Positions 45,186 through 53,528 of a stretch of 63,870 nucleotides of DNA are shown in pieces. The notes beneath the pieces were generated by a model. That model did not search any database and was not told the origin of the DNA. It worked only from the letters and a program-made list of their open reading frames with translations. The position numbers were made by a program, and so were the translations under genes. Source of the DNA: Arcanobacterium haemolyticum (GTDB taxonomy: Bacteria > Actinomycetota > Actinomycetes > Actinomycetales > Actinomycetaceae); NCBI GenBank assembly GCA_021532125.1, contig JADYUX010000008.1, forward strand, positions 1-63,870, written 5' to 3'. How positions within the stretch are numbered: position 1 is the first letter of the stretch; every line of letters begins with the position of its first letter.

Positions 45186-47756
45186 GTGGTGCCCGATCTA
45201 CCTGCCGACCATCACTCACCACACGACATCCCAGCGAACGTATCGGCGCATCCGGATAGCCGCAGTGGCGATTCGCCCCTCCTGCAATCCCTCAAAGCCT
45301 TCGCCTACCCCAACCAGATCGCAGACGTCATCCACTTCCCGGAGCGCACGGCCCGCACGACACAATGGCCAACATGGGTAGATCCCCGCATAACTGACGC
45401 ACTCGGGCGACTCGGCCGGGGCGAGCCCTGGGCACATCAAGCAGTAGCCGCAACCTCCATTCATGAAAGACGGCACACCGTCGTCGCCACCGGAACAGGC
45501 TCAGGCAAATCTCTCGCAGCCTGGGTGCCGGTACTCCACGACCTCGTCGCAGATTCAGCACGCCCAACAACTCTCGCCAAAGTCTCCTATCGCCCAACCT
45601 GCCTCTACCTCTCACCAACCAAAGCACTCGCCGCCGATCAGTACGTCGCATTAGAGGCACTCGCGAGCGCCATCGATCCTCGTATTGGAATTGCTCCGGT
45701 TGATGGAGATACCGAGCAGTCGATTCGTTCGTGGGCCCGCGATTACGCCGATATCGTGCTCACAAACCCAGACTTCGTCAATTTCGTCATGTTGGCTCGT
45801 CCGGCTATGTGGGCCCGCCTGTGGCGAGGTCTTTCAACGATCGTGGTCGACGAATTTCATAGCTATCGCGGCATGTTCGGAGCCCATGTCGCTTTACTTG
45901 TGCGACGCATCGTGCGTATGGCCAAGCACTACGGTGCGGAACCGACGCTTGTCTTTCTGTCAGCGACAACGGGGGAACCGGCGCGCACAGCAGCTCGTTT
46001 TCTTGGCGTGCCCGATTCAGATATTGCGGTAATTGACGACGACGCCTCACCCGCCGGCGAGAAAGACATCGTGCTGTGGCGTTGCCGAGAAGTTGACGAT
46101 TCCCTCGACGACTCGACGAGCGACAACACTCTCCCTGGAGTTCTCCGTGTGAGCGAGGCATTCGCCGGCGATTCAGAATACGAGCAGGATCCCTGGACTG
46201 TAGTGCCCGACACCGCGGCATATGCACACGCAGGCAACGAATCTACGTCAGCGCCTCTGACTGACGATTCTCCCCGGCGTGCCGCCAACACCGAGGCAGG
46301 CGAACTCACTGGCTTTCTTGTCGCTCAAGGAGCACACAACCTCACATTCGTGCGATCACGGCCTGGAACAGAACGCGTCGCAGAAATAGCTCGATCCTGG
46401 CTAGCTGAGCACGCTCCCCGTTACGAGGAAAGCGTCGCAGCCTACCGTGGCGGATACCTACCCGAAGAACGCCGAGAGTTGGAAAATCTCCTCCGTTCCG
46501 GGCGAGTCCGTGCGTTGGCTACGACGAACGCGTTGGAACTCGGTATCGATATCTCCGGTCTTGATTCCGTCGTCGTCACAGGTTGGCCTGGAACTCACGC
46601 ATCCTTCTCTCAGCAGATTGGCCGAGCCGGACGGGCCGGCAAACCTGGCTTGGCAGTTTTCGTCGGTCGGGATAACCCTCTCGATCAATACCTCCTCTCT
46701 CATCCAGACATCATTTCCTCCTCACCGAGCGAGGCAAATGTTTTTGACCCGACCAACCCCACGATTCTCATTCCACATATCTGCGCGGCCGCGTCGGAGC
46801 TTCCCTTGACAAGCTCCGACGCCGCGGTTTTTGAGCTAGAGAGCACTGAGCTTTTCGATGCTCTCGTATCTGAAGGCTTCCTCCGCAAGCGCCCGACGGG
46901 ATGGTTCTGGAACGCTAGCCTGGGAAGCGGAGCTCACGATCTTGTTCACTTGCGGGGCGACGCCACAACGGTGACGATCGTCGACGCCAACGATGGCACG
47001 ATCCTCGGAACAGTCTCGGCCGGTCAGTCGGATTCGAGTGTCTATCCAGGGGCGATTTACGTCCATCAGGGCGTTCCCTACCGCGTCGAGGAACTCGTTG
47101 ATGACGTCGCGCGCGTTCGCATCAATGACGGCGAAGATATCCGAACATACGCCCGATCAGAAACGACAGTAGAGATTGAACGAGTCATCGAAAGTCGTGA
47201 CCTTGGCGGCGTGACATGGGCACGTGGGGACGTTGCTGTATCGTCTCGCGTCATTGGGTACGACGTTCGTCGTAACTCCGACGGAATGTTCCTCGGAACC
47301 GTGGCGCTCACAATGCCTGTCCGCACCCTCCATACTGGGGCAGTGTGGTGGACGATGCCTCGCTCGATGGCACTCGGTACAGGTCTCGATCAGAGAGAGC
47401 TTGCCGGCGCTCTCCACGGCGCCGAGCACGCCTCAATTGGCATGCTTCCCCTCTTTGCCACGTGCGATCGGTGGGATCTTGGAGGACTTTCCACCGAAGC
47501 GCACGACCAGACAGGAATGCCCACCGTCTTTGTCCACGATGCAGTTGATGGCGGATCAGGATGCGCCGCGCGTGGTTTTGAGGCGGCTCTCGAATGGATC
47601 GAAGCAACGTATCGTACTGTCTTAGAATGTCCCTGCTCGTCTGGCTGCCCGCGTTGCATCCAATCACCTAAGTGCGGCAACAACAACGAACCTCTCTCAA
47701 AGTTCGGAGCGAGCCAGCTCCTCGGCAAACTCGTTGCCCTCATGAAGAACGCCTAG
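45186..47756 (+). CDS. DEAD/DEAH helicase with C-terminal DUF1998 zinc domain (MrfA/YprA-like)
   Basis: 856 residues. Motif I is VVATGTGSGKSLAAWVPVL, motif II VVDEFHSYRG, motif III FLSATTGEPA and motif VI QQIGRAGRAG. The C-terminal domain ends with four Cys, CPCSSGCPRC-x5-C, the zinc site of the DUF1998/MrfA family. MrfA in Bacillus works in mitomycin-type DNA repair. In actinobacteria this helicase always neighbours a Tad-like secretion cluster (helicase/secretion neighbourhood). GTG start with AAGG nine bases upstream. Its stop overlaps the convergent TadG-like gene. Confidence 0.93.
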   Translation: MVPDLPADHHSPHDIPANVSAHPDSRSGDSPLLQSLKAFAYPNQIADVIHFPERTARTTQWPTWVDPRITDALGRLGRGEPWAHQAVAATSIHERRHTVVATGTGSGKSLAAWVPVLHDLVADSARPTTLAKVSYRPTCLYLSPTKALAADQYVALEALASAIDPRIGIAPVDGDTEQSIRSWARDYADIVLTNPDFVNFVMLARPAMWARLWRGLSTIVVDEFHSYRGMFGAHVALLVRRIVRMAKHYGAEPTLVFLSATTGEPARTAARFLGVPDSDIAVIDDDASPAGEKDIVLWRCREVDDSLDDSTSDNTLPGVLRVSEAFAGDSEYEQDPWTVVPDTAAYAHAGNESTSAPLTDDSPRRAANTEAGELTGFLVAQGAHNLTFVRSRPGTERVAEIARSWLAEHAPRYEESVAAYRGGYLPEERRELENLLRSGRVRALATTNALELGIDISGLDSVVVTGWPGTHASFSQQIGRAGRAGKPGLAVFVGRDNPLDQYLLSHPDIISSSPSEANVFDPTNPTILIPHICAAASELPLTSSDAAVFELESTELFDALVSEGFLRKRPTGWFWNASLGSGAHDLVHLRGDATTVTIVDANDGTILGTVSAGQSDSSVYPGAIYVHQGVPYRVEELVDDVARVRINDGEDIRTYARSETTVEIERVIESRDLGGVTWARGDVAVSSRVIGYDVRRNSDGMFLGTVALTMPVRTLHTGAVWWTMPRSMALGTGLDQRELAGALHGAEHASIGMLPLFATCDRWDLGGLSTEAHDQTGMPTVFVHDAVDGGSGCAARGFEAALEWIEATYRTVLECPCSSGCPRCIQSPKCGNNNEPLSKFGASQLLGKLVALMKNA

Positions 47757-48193
47757 GCCTGCCAATTATCGCGTGCGCTACGGTTCTCCGCTTTCGGGGG
47801 CGGATCACCGACAGGGCCCGCCACAGCGGCCGCAGTGAGCTGATATTCGTACGCAAAGAAGCCGACGCCAACGCGATAAGTCGTGCGTAATTCAACCGAA
47901 GCATGGTTACCTTGCAGCGAGCAGCTCACAACTTCAGCTTTGTTCGCCTGAGCGCTCTTATGGGCGGACGCGCATCCCGCTTGTTCTCCCCGCTGCCAGG
48001 CGTCATGCGCAGCGATGAGGGCCGCCGCATCGGCAGCGTTGTGGAGAGCATGTTTCGCACGCACCGATCCTCCCATAGCAAGGAGCCCGACGATCATGAC
48101 TGAGACGACTAACGCGAGAGCGATACTGAGAACCGATCCAGACCCTCGCTCTGGCGATAATTCCCACCGGGAGTGCTTCAGCATCGCTACCAT
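47753..48193 (-). CDS. TadG/TadE-like pseudopilin of the helicase-linked Tad cluster
   Basis: 146 residues. A short basic N terminus ends in ERGSGS and is followed by a single hydrophobic helix (VLSIALALVVSVMIVGLLAMGG) with the Ala-rich ALHNAADAAALIAAH motif of TadE/TadG pseudopilins. A small extracytoplasmic domain with two Cys follows, and a hydrophilic tail. The predicted processing site is the Gly before SVLSIAL. Start ATG overlaps the TadE-like stop; the stop overlaps the convergent helicase. Corresponds to Rv3654c in M. tuberculosis by position and type. Confidence 0.8.
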   Translation of the reverse strand: MVAMLKHSRWELSPERGSGSVLSIALALVVSVMIVGLLAMGGSVRAKHALHNAADAAALIAAHDAWQRGEQAGCASAHKSAQANKAEVVSCSLQGNHASVELRTTYRVGVGFFAYEYQLTAAAVAGPVGDPPPKAENRSARDNWQA

Positions 48194-48558
48194 CGCCCCT
48201 CAAAAATTGCTGAGCTATGCGCGCTGACCGGAAATTTCCCATACGCCGACGGTATCGACACAACCGCCGTAACGACGTCGCCATCGCGTTCCACAGCCAC
48301 GTGGGAGCCAATCAACTTTTCTTCGGCTTCCTTGACGGCATCCTCAACGCTCATCCCGACACTCACTTGGCGAGCGACAATCCTGCTCATATCTTGCGCC
48401 TGGAGATAGCTCGCCATTGCCGACGTCACGACAAATATGGCGAGGACGAGGACAGATATGGGAATCAGGCCGATCGCCAGCTCCGACGTCACCATGCCAG
48501 ATTCGCTGTGACGTTGACGGAGATACGGGCGCTGTACTTGAGGCACGCATGAGCACAT
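48187..48558 (-). CDS. TadE-like pseudopilin
   Basis: 123 residues. The prepilin-type motif SG-MVTSELAIGLIPI (cleavage after Gly, E at +5) is followed by one membrane helix and a short domain (VGMSVEDAVKEAEEKLIGSHV). The start has AAAGGAGG with a tight 4-nt spacing before ATG 48558; GTG 48546 is possible. It would be processed by a prepilin peptidase, which is not encoded in this window. Coupled by overlap to the TadG-like gene. Counterpart of Rv3655c. Confidence 0.8.
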   Translation of the reverse strand: MCSCVPQVQRPYLRQRHSESGMVTSELAIGLIPISVLVLAIFVVTSAMASYLQAQDMSRIVARQVSVGMSVEDAVKEAEEKLIGSHVAVERDGDVVTAVVSIPSAYGKFPVSAHSSAIFEGRW

Positions 48559-48645
48559 TTATCCTCCTTTCATTGTTGTGCTGGAAGATAGCCGCATTTC
48601 TCTCGTTTCTCCGCGGAGGTTATGCGCTATTCCCTGAAAGTTTGA

Positions 48646-48680
48646 GCTTGTGCGAGTGGATTCGCCCCACCCGCACAAGC
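48646..48680 (-). terminator. Hairpin between pilin and TadE-like genes
   Basis: GCTTGTGCG (48646-48654) pairs with CGCACAAGC (48672-48680); an inner GTGG/CCAC lengthens the stem. Probably a partial terminator that keeps the pilin transcript more abundant than the distal genes. Confidence 0.6.
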
Positions 48681-48853
48681 CCTGTGACATGGTGACTGTT
48701 CATAACTTGTACTGAATTAGCACGACATTCGTCAGCGCATAATTCTCACGGCGCTCCCTCTCGGCACGTTTCTTTCCTCCATGAAGTTGCCCAGTGCAGG
48801 TGTCGGGCAAACCATTTCTTCCATAAGCGCCTGGTTATATCGTCGTAGTACCG

Positions 48854-49030
48854 TTAGAAATTAAAAATTGCTCGGAAAATCGCCTCAATGGCTTCTTGCA
48901 CCCATGGCTGCTTAATGAGCCACAAGAGAATTCCCGCAAGGGATGTTGCTGCGACAGTGCCAATGGCGTATTCCGCTGTTGCCATTCCATCCTCAGAGGT
49001 GCGAATGACGGCGTTTTCGTTAGTGGTCAT
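48854..49030 (-). CDS. Flp-type pilin (DUF4244)
   Basis: A 58-residue gene found by translating the gap between the TadE- and TadC-like genes: MTTNENAVIRTSEDG then MATAEYAIGTVAATSLAGIL and a charged, aromatic C-terminal helix ending in IFRAIFNF. DG-MATAEYA is the Flp prepilin cleavage motif (G, then E at +5 and Y at +6). The protein is small, with one helix, as expected of the pilus subunit. AAAGGGGAAA lies just before the ATG. It lies between strong hairpins on both sides. Equivalent to Rv3656c. Confidence 0.88.
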   Translation of the reverse strand: MTTNENAVIRTSEDGMATAEYAIGTVAATSLAGILLWLIKQPWVQEAIEAIFRAIFNF

Positions 49031-49052
49031 TATGTTTCCCCTTTCGGTGTGG

Positions 49053-49073
49053 GACAGAGCCTTGTGCTCTGTC
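49053..49073 (-). terminator. Hairpin between tadC-like and pilin genes
   Basis: GACAGAGC-CTTGT-GCTCTGTC, a perfect 8-bp stem. It sits 23 nt before the pilin start on the minus strand, so it could be a terminator of the upstream genes or an RNA-processing site in the pilin leader. Confidence 0.55.
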
Positions 49074-49206
49074 GTGGAACTACTGTGCCCGATTCTTTTT
49101 GCGGCTCGCTGGGCGAATTTTCGTTCTGTGGATAACCTCAGTTGTCGCGGTCTCTGTGGAGAACAACCCGCTCGATATCCGTCCAGTCAGGGGCTGCCGC
49201 CATGCC

Positions 49207-49740
49207 CTAACTTCCAAATATCGTGAGCCCAGCCGACGCCACAACCGGCACGACCCCGCAGGCGACAAACGCAGGAAGAAAACAGAGTCCAAGAGGAAGC
49301 ACCAGGCGCGAACCCAACACGCCCGCGGCTTCACGTGCGCGGCGCATCCGCGTCTGGCGAATAGTCTGTGCGGCCCTTTCAAGCAGAGGTAGCGGCGCTG
49401 CGCCGTCGATCCATGCCGGCTCAAGAGCATCACGTAACGGCCAGAGCCGCTCCGGGACGTCGTTCCACGCTTCTTGCCAGTTCCCACCCATGAGAAGCGT
49501 GCGGCCGGCAATATCAAGACCGTTTGGCTCGCCTTCTTCCGCAAGGGCTTGATGTAGCGACTGGAGAGCTGCGGGGATCGCGCTTCCGCCAAGGAGTGCC
49601 GCCCCAAGGAGATCAGCCGCCAGAGCGCAATCGACAGTGGGCATGAGAGCTGAGAGGTGTTCTCGCGGACGCTGTCTCTTTCGAAGCCGACGAGGGGTGT
49701 AGGCAACAACAGCAAGGGCAACAGTAATGACGACAATCAT
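49207..49740 (-). CDS. TadC-like inner-membrane platform protein
   Basis: 177 residues, a small T2SS-F type protein. A hydrophobic N-terminal helix (MIVVITVALAVVAYTP) is followed by a cytoplasmic helical domain (AADLLGAALLGGSAIPAALQSL) and two C-terminal hydrophobic segments around VLPLGLCFLPAFVACGVVPVV. With TadB it forms the platform on which the ATPase assembles pilin. ATGA overlap with the preceding TadB-like gene. Much shorter than classical TadC (about 300 aa), normal for the actinobacterial version. Confidence 0.82.
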   Translation of the reverse strand: MIVVITVALAVVAYTPRRLRKRQRPREHLSALMPTVDCALAADLLGAALLGGSAIPAALQSLHQALAEEGEPNGLDIAGRTLLMGGNWQEAWNDVPERLWPLRDALEPAWIDGAAPLPLLERAAQTIRQTRMRRAREAAGVLGSRLVLPLGLCFLPAFVACGVVPVVASAGLTIFGS

Positions 49741-50414
49741 GCTGCCGCCTCAGCCTGCGCGACAAGTCTGCGAACCCAGATAATCCCCGCTGCTTCAAAA
49801 GCAACTCCGACGACGAGGCAGAAGTATCCGTACGTCGTGCTTGTTAAAAAGTGGAGCGGACGCGCCCCTATGACGCTACCAAGTGCTATTCCCAGGAGAG
49901 GAAGCCAGGCCAAAGTTGTGGCGCTGGATTTCGGACCTGCCAGCGCGGCGCGGCGCACGCCTTCAGCTTCGGCCAACTCCGTAATTCCCTGGGCGCACGA
50001 GTCAAGCACATCAGCGGCGGGGGCGCCCGTCGCGTGTGTCATACGGCAAACTGCAATAGTTGGCGGGATACCTGCGCGGATATCGCCGTCTCTTCGCGCA
50101 GTGAAACGAGTAATGAGGCGCCGCCATCCCGATCTGTGCCACATGGCACGAAGCGCAATCGGCACGCCTGATTCATCAAGGCGTGGACTCCCGGAGATCT
50201 CCGCTCGGGTAAGCGTTTTTCTCCACGCCTCGGGAACCGTGGAGCCGGAGCGTAATCGCGTTGCCACTTCCGCGACAATCATCCCCATGTCGTAGCTTTG
50301 CCGGGTGTTCTTGTTCTGCTTGATACGACGACGATGTTGCTTTGCTTCTCTTGTGAGCTTGGTTGGAATGTACGGTAGGAGGGCGGCGACAACAGAGAAA
50401 AAGAAGATCGTCAT
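49737..50414 (-). CDS. TadB-like inner-membrane platform protein
   Basis: 225 residues. N-terminal membrane helix (FFFSVVAALLPYIPT), a basic stretch, a T2SS-F cytoplasmic domain (MIVAEVATRLRSGSTVPEAW and ATGAPAADVLDSCAQGITEL), and two C-terminal helices (TLAWLPLLGIALGSVIGA). Coupled by 4-bp overlaps to the ATPase upstream and TadC-like gene downstream. Confidence 0.85.
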   Translation of the reverse strand: MTIFFFSVVAALLPYIPTKLTREAKQHRRRIKQNKNTRQSYDMGMIVAEVATRLRSGSTVPEAWRKTLTRAEISGSPRLDESGVPIALRAMWHRSGWRRLITRFTARRDGDIRAGIPPTIAVCRMTHATGAPAADVLDSCAQGITELAEAEGVRRAALAGPKSSATTLAWLPLLGIALGSVIGARPLHFLTSTTYGYFCLVVGVAFEAAGIIWVRRLVAQAEAAA

Positions 50415-51604
50415 AAGGATTGACCTCCGCTATCGGGGAGTCCCAAACGAGAAGCAAGTTTCGCCCAACCAGGCCCGTATCGTATTCCGTTATCGACGAC
50501 GAGGGCTTCGCTCGCTCTGAGTTCCCCACCGGCTCTCTCCAGGGTGGCGATTTGTTTTATCTGACGAAGGGAACCATCACGTTGCACGTGGATGACCGCG
50601 TCGAGCGCACTTGCACACTGTGCCGCAACCACGTTCTCCCCCATTCCAGCCAGCGCTCCAAGAGCGACGAGCCTCGTCGGCACGTCAACGGCGGAGTTGG
50701 CGTGAATGGTTGCCCATCCTCCATCGTGGCCGGTATTGAGCGCCGCCACGACTTCCCGGACTTCTGCACCACGACATTCACCGAGCACAATCCTGTCCGG
50801 CCTCATTCTCATCGCGGCTCTCACTAGTTCACTCATCGTAATTTCGCCGGCCCCCTGCACATTGGCGCGCCGCATCTGCAGGTGAACGACGTGCGGGTGG
50901 CGAGGGCGAAGCTCGGCTGATTCTTCGATGACGAGTATTCGCTCGCTCGAAGGAACGGATGCCAGGATGGCTGCAAGGAGCGTCGTCTTACCCGATCCAG
51001 TTGCACCCGAAATCATGACGTTGGCCCGTTTGCTCACCATGGCATTGAGAATCGGACGCACCTCCCGAGGAACTGTTCCATGCCTATCAAGATCATCCAG
51101 GCTCATGGAGACGACCTTTTGTGTGCGCAAAGAAATTAAGGCCCCCTCCCGAGCGAGAGGAGGCAAAACGGCATGGAGACGCATGCCTCCAGGAAATGTG
51201 CCATCAACAATGGGGGATTGATCGTCCAACCGTTGCCCGCAAGCGGTAGCGAGCCTGACAGCCAGCGCGCGCACATCTTCCTCACGAGTTAAACCGCCTC
51301 GCACAGCAATTGGTTCGAGACCATCTCCGCGATCCACCCACACACCTCGGGTCCCATTAATAAGAATGTCTGTCACACATTCGTCGTCAATCAACGGTTG
51401 AAGTAAAATCCCAGCTCCGGCAATAGCCGAGCGCAATTGACGGCCCGCTCCGAGTACGGAACGTGTGCTCACAGCCCGCGGAACGCTCTCGGCGAGGGCA
51501 TCTTCCAGGCTTTTCCCACGAGCCATAAGTACACGCGCGTTCCGTACATCGTCGTCGTGAAGATGCGCGCCACGTTTCCCGGCGTTCTCACCTCGCGCAG
51601 TCAT
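50411..51604 (-). CDS. CpaF/TadA-family secretion ATPase
   Basis: 397 residues. Walker A ISGATGSGKTTLLAAIL, the Asp-box region ERILVIEESAELRPRHPHVV and HLQMRRANVQGAGEITMSEL, Walker B-like DRIVLGECRGAEVREVV and the His-box TIHANSA. The N-terminal ILLQPLIDDECVTDILINGTRGVW is the usual CpaF lead-in. It hydrolyses ATP to drive pilin assembly or retraction at the cytoplasmic membrane. Matches the heli_sec_ATPase subgroup next to the helicase. Confidence 0.93.
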   Translation of the reverse strand: MTARGENAGKRGAHLHDDDVRNARVLMARGKSLEDALAESVPRAVSTRSVLGAGRQLRSAIAGAGILLQPLIDDECVTDILINGTRGVWVDRGDGLEPIAVRGGLTREEDVRALAVRLATACGQRLDDQSPIVDGTFPGGMRLHAVLPPLAREGALISLRTQKVVSMSLDDLDRHGTVPREVRPILNAMVSKRANVMISGATGSGKTTLLAAILASVPSSERILVIEESAELRPRHPHVVHLQMRRANVQGAGEITMSELVRAAMRMRPDRIVLGECRGAEVREVVAALNTGHDGGWATIHANSAVDVPTRLVALGALAGMGENVVAAQCASALDAVIHVQRDGSLRQIKQIATLERAGGELRASEALVVDNGIRYGPGWAKLASRLGLPDSGGQSL

Positions 51605-52623
51605 GATCGAACTCCAAATTCTGAGCCGAGCAACCGCTCACATGCCTGGGCGATCGCCCGGATATCCCGTGACGTTCGGCATCGTCGCCTATCTCCAACG
51701 CGCACACCATGAGAGAGATCATGGTTGAGGCCGCGCATGTACCTCAACGGCACAATGCTCTCCACATCCGCATCTTCCGCAAACGCCGCGGCATGAACTT
51801 TCCCCGAAGCACCTAATGCCACAACAACCCGAGGAATTCGCTCAGGAAGGCTCGCATGAGTAATCCGGCACTGCTCCCCACCGAGAGGGCCCACCCGAGA
51901 AATCACGACCAGGGCATCACACCACGCCATCCATCGATGCTCCTCAGCCTCCGTGTTGGCAGCATGACGAGGAAAATCAAGAACCGTGACATCACGCGCT
52001 TGAGACAGCGCAGCAATCGCACGCTCACCCTCGTCGCCGTCGCTCCGCACACCCCCGCGGCTATCCGCACTCAAGACACACAGATCCCCCAGATGCGGCA
52101 ACGCCGCGCTCAGACGCCCCGGAACAAGCGCCCCCTGTTCCTCAGCGACATCCTTCCACCGCATACCCGGATCGGCACGCAAATGTGCCAAAAGGTCTAT
52201 GCCAGGCGACATCGGATCAAGATCGATAAGAGCCACTGAATATGTGGCAGCAAAAGATCGGGCTAACCACATGGCAGTGGTTGATACCCCGGCCCCTCCT
52301 TGCGCCCCGACAACTCCAATGACCGAACCGCGCTGTGTCGATCCAGCAGCAAGCATCAGTTCAAGAAGATCCTCCGCTTCTTGCGGAAGATGAACCATCA
52401 CGGAGCCCTCCACAAAATACGGCGCGTAGCTCGGATGAAAACTCGCCCGCACCGTTACTCCGTTACCGCGAACTTGTTCGAGTCGTAAAACGGCCGCCTG
52501 AGCTGCGGCCCGGCTTCTCGCAAAATCAACGACCACTCCCGCTAGCGAAGCGATACGCGCGACTTCTGTTCGCACACCCTCGTCGTCGGCATACAGACTT
52601 ACTCGTGCTACATGTTCATTCAT
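51601..52623 (-). CDS. CpaE-like/Ssd P-loop protein
   Basis: 340 residues. A receiver-like N-terminal part (residues 1-105) is followed by a MinD/ParA-type ATPase domain: GVVGAQGGAGVSTTAMWLA (deviant Walker A without the usual Lys pair) and VALIDLDPMSPGIDLLAHL. CpaE proteins place the Tad machine at a pole; the mycobacterial counterpart Rv3660c (Ssd) affects septum placement. First gene of the minus-strand Tad operon, all joined by ATGA overlaps. The missing Lys residues argue against strong ATP turnover. Confidence 0.87.
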   Translation of the reverse strand: MNEHVARVSLYADDEGVRTEVARIASLAGVVVDFARSRAAAQAAVLRLEQVRGNGVTVRASFHPSYAPYFVEGSVMVHLPQEAEDLLELMLAAGSTQRGSVIGVVGAQGGAGVSTTAMWLARSFAATYSVALIDLDPMSPGIDLLAHLRADPGMRWKDVAEEQGALVPGRLSAALPHLGDLCVLSADSRGGVRSDGDEGERAIAALSQARDVTVLDFPRHAANTEAEEHRWMAWCDALVVISRVGPLGGEQCRITHASLPERIPRVVVALGASGKVHAAAFAEDADVESIVPLRYMRGLNHDLSHGVRVGDRRRCRTSRDIRAIAQACERLLGSEFGVRS

Positions 52624-52886
52624 GCGCCAACTCTGGACGATCAGCTGCGCGGATTTCTCAGATAAATCCGTTCCTGTGGATAAGTGCGATCCCGGCTCAA
52701 CCTGTGGAGAACTACCACCCTAGATAACAACCGACTCGGGAATCGCCCCATCTCCTTCCCGTTCACATGAATTTCCCTATATTTCACCAGTTTCGTGTAC
52801 ATTGTGAGCGGCAGATCGTGCCACTCACACATCTCGCGCTTCCACGAGCGCACTGCACCGGCGCCCGCGCGCCCTTGGGAGGAACC

Positions 52887-53243
52887 ATGAACGTCCGCAA
52901 GGCCATTGCCCTTTTCGCAATTCCAGCAGCAGCTCTTTCACTTGCTGCATGCGGTAGCGATAAGCCGGACATTAAAGATGTCGAGGCTGGGCTCACGAAG
53001 CAGCTCACCTCCGTTCTCGGCGAAGAAACAGATCTTGGCGATGCCGACATCTCGGGATACACCTCATGCGTGGCGAAGGAAATCTACGACAAGGTTTCAG
53101 CAGATACCCTCAAAGTGATCGCCGCCGCGGACCCGAACGCCGAGCTCAGCCAGGACGATACGACAGCCATGATGGATGCCTCAACGGCGTGCGCCTCAGC
53201 TCTTGCAGAAGCATTCGGAGTGACCGACCTTCCGACCGAGTAA
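52887..53243 (+). CDS. Small lipoprotein of unknown function
   Basis: 118 residues from ATG 52887 (GGAGGAACC upstream); the longest frame adds 40 residues before the signal. Signal MNVRKAIALFAIPAAALS then LAA-C22. The mature domain is acidic and helical with two more Cys (YTSCVAKEIYDKVSADTLK and DASTACASALAEA) that could form one disulfide. No family recognised; similar short lipoproteins are common in actinobacteria. It is divergent from the Tad operon and ends in a strong terminator. Confidence 0.75.
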   Translation: MNVRKAIALFAIPAAALSLAACGSDKPDIKDVEAGLTKQLTSVLGEETDLGDADISGYTSCVAKEIYDKVSADTLKVIAAADPNAELSQDDTTAMMDASTACASALAEAFGVTDLPTE

Positions 53244-53272
53244 CAACAAGGAAAGGCAATCTCACAACAGAT

Positions 53273-53302
53273 AACGGTGGCGCGCGCCGCCGTTTTCTTT
53301 TC
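53273..53302 (+). terminator. Rho-independent terminator of the small lipoprotein gene
   Basis: AACGGTGGC (53273-53281), a 4-nt GCGC loop and GCCGCCGTT (53286-53294, one G-T pair), followed by TTTTCTTTT. Confidence 0.9.
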
Positions 53303-53528
53303 TCCTCACGGTTCTTCATTCTTCGAGCGATTAACTCGATCGTTGGATTGCCAGAAACTCCTGCTCAATCGTCGCTGCCAGGCGATACTCCTCGTGTCGA
53401 AGGCGAAATAAGCGCCACTTTCGCGTCTTTTAGCCAATCCCACACCCGGCACGCCGTGAGCTTCCTGAATCTCGCGTTCGTTTGCCGTAGCGTCGTATGC
53501 AAAGCGACTGCCGACTGAGGAGGCCATC

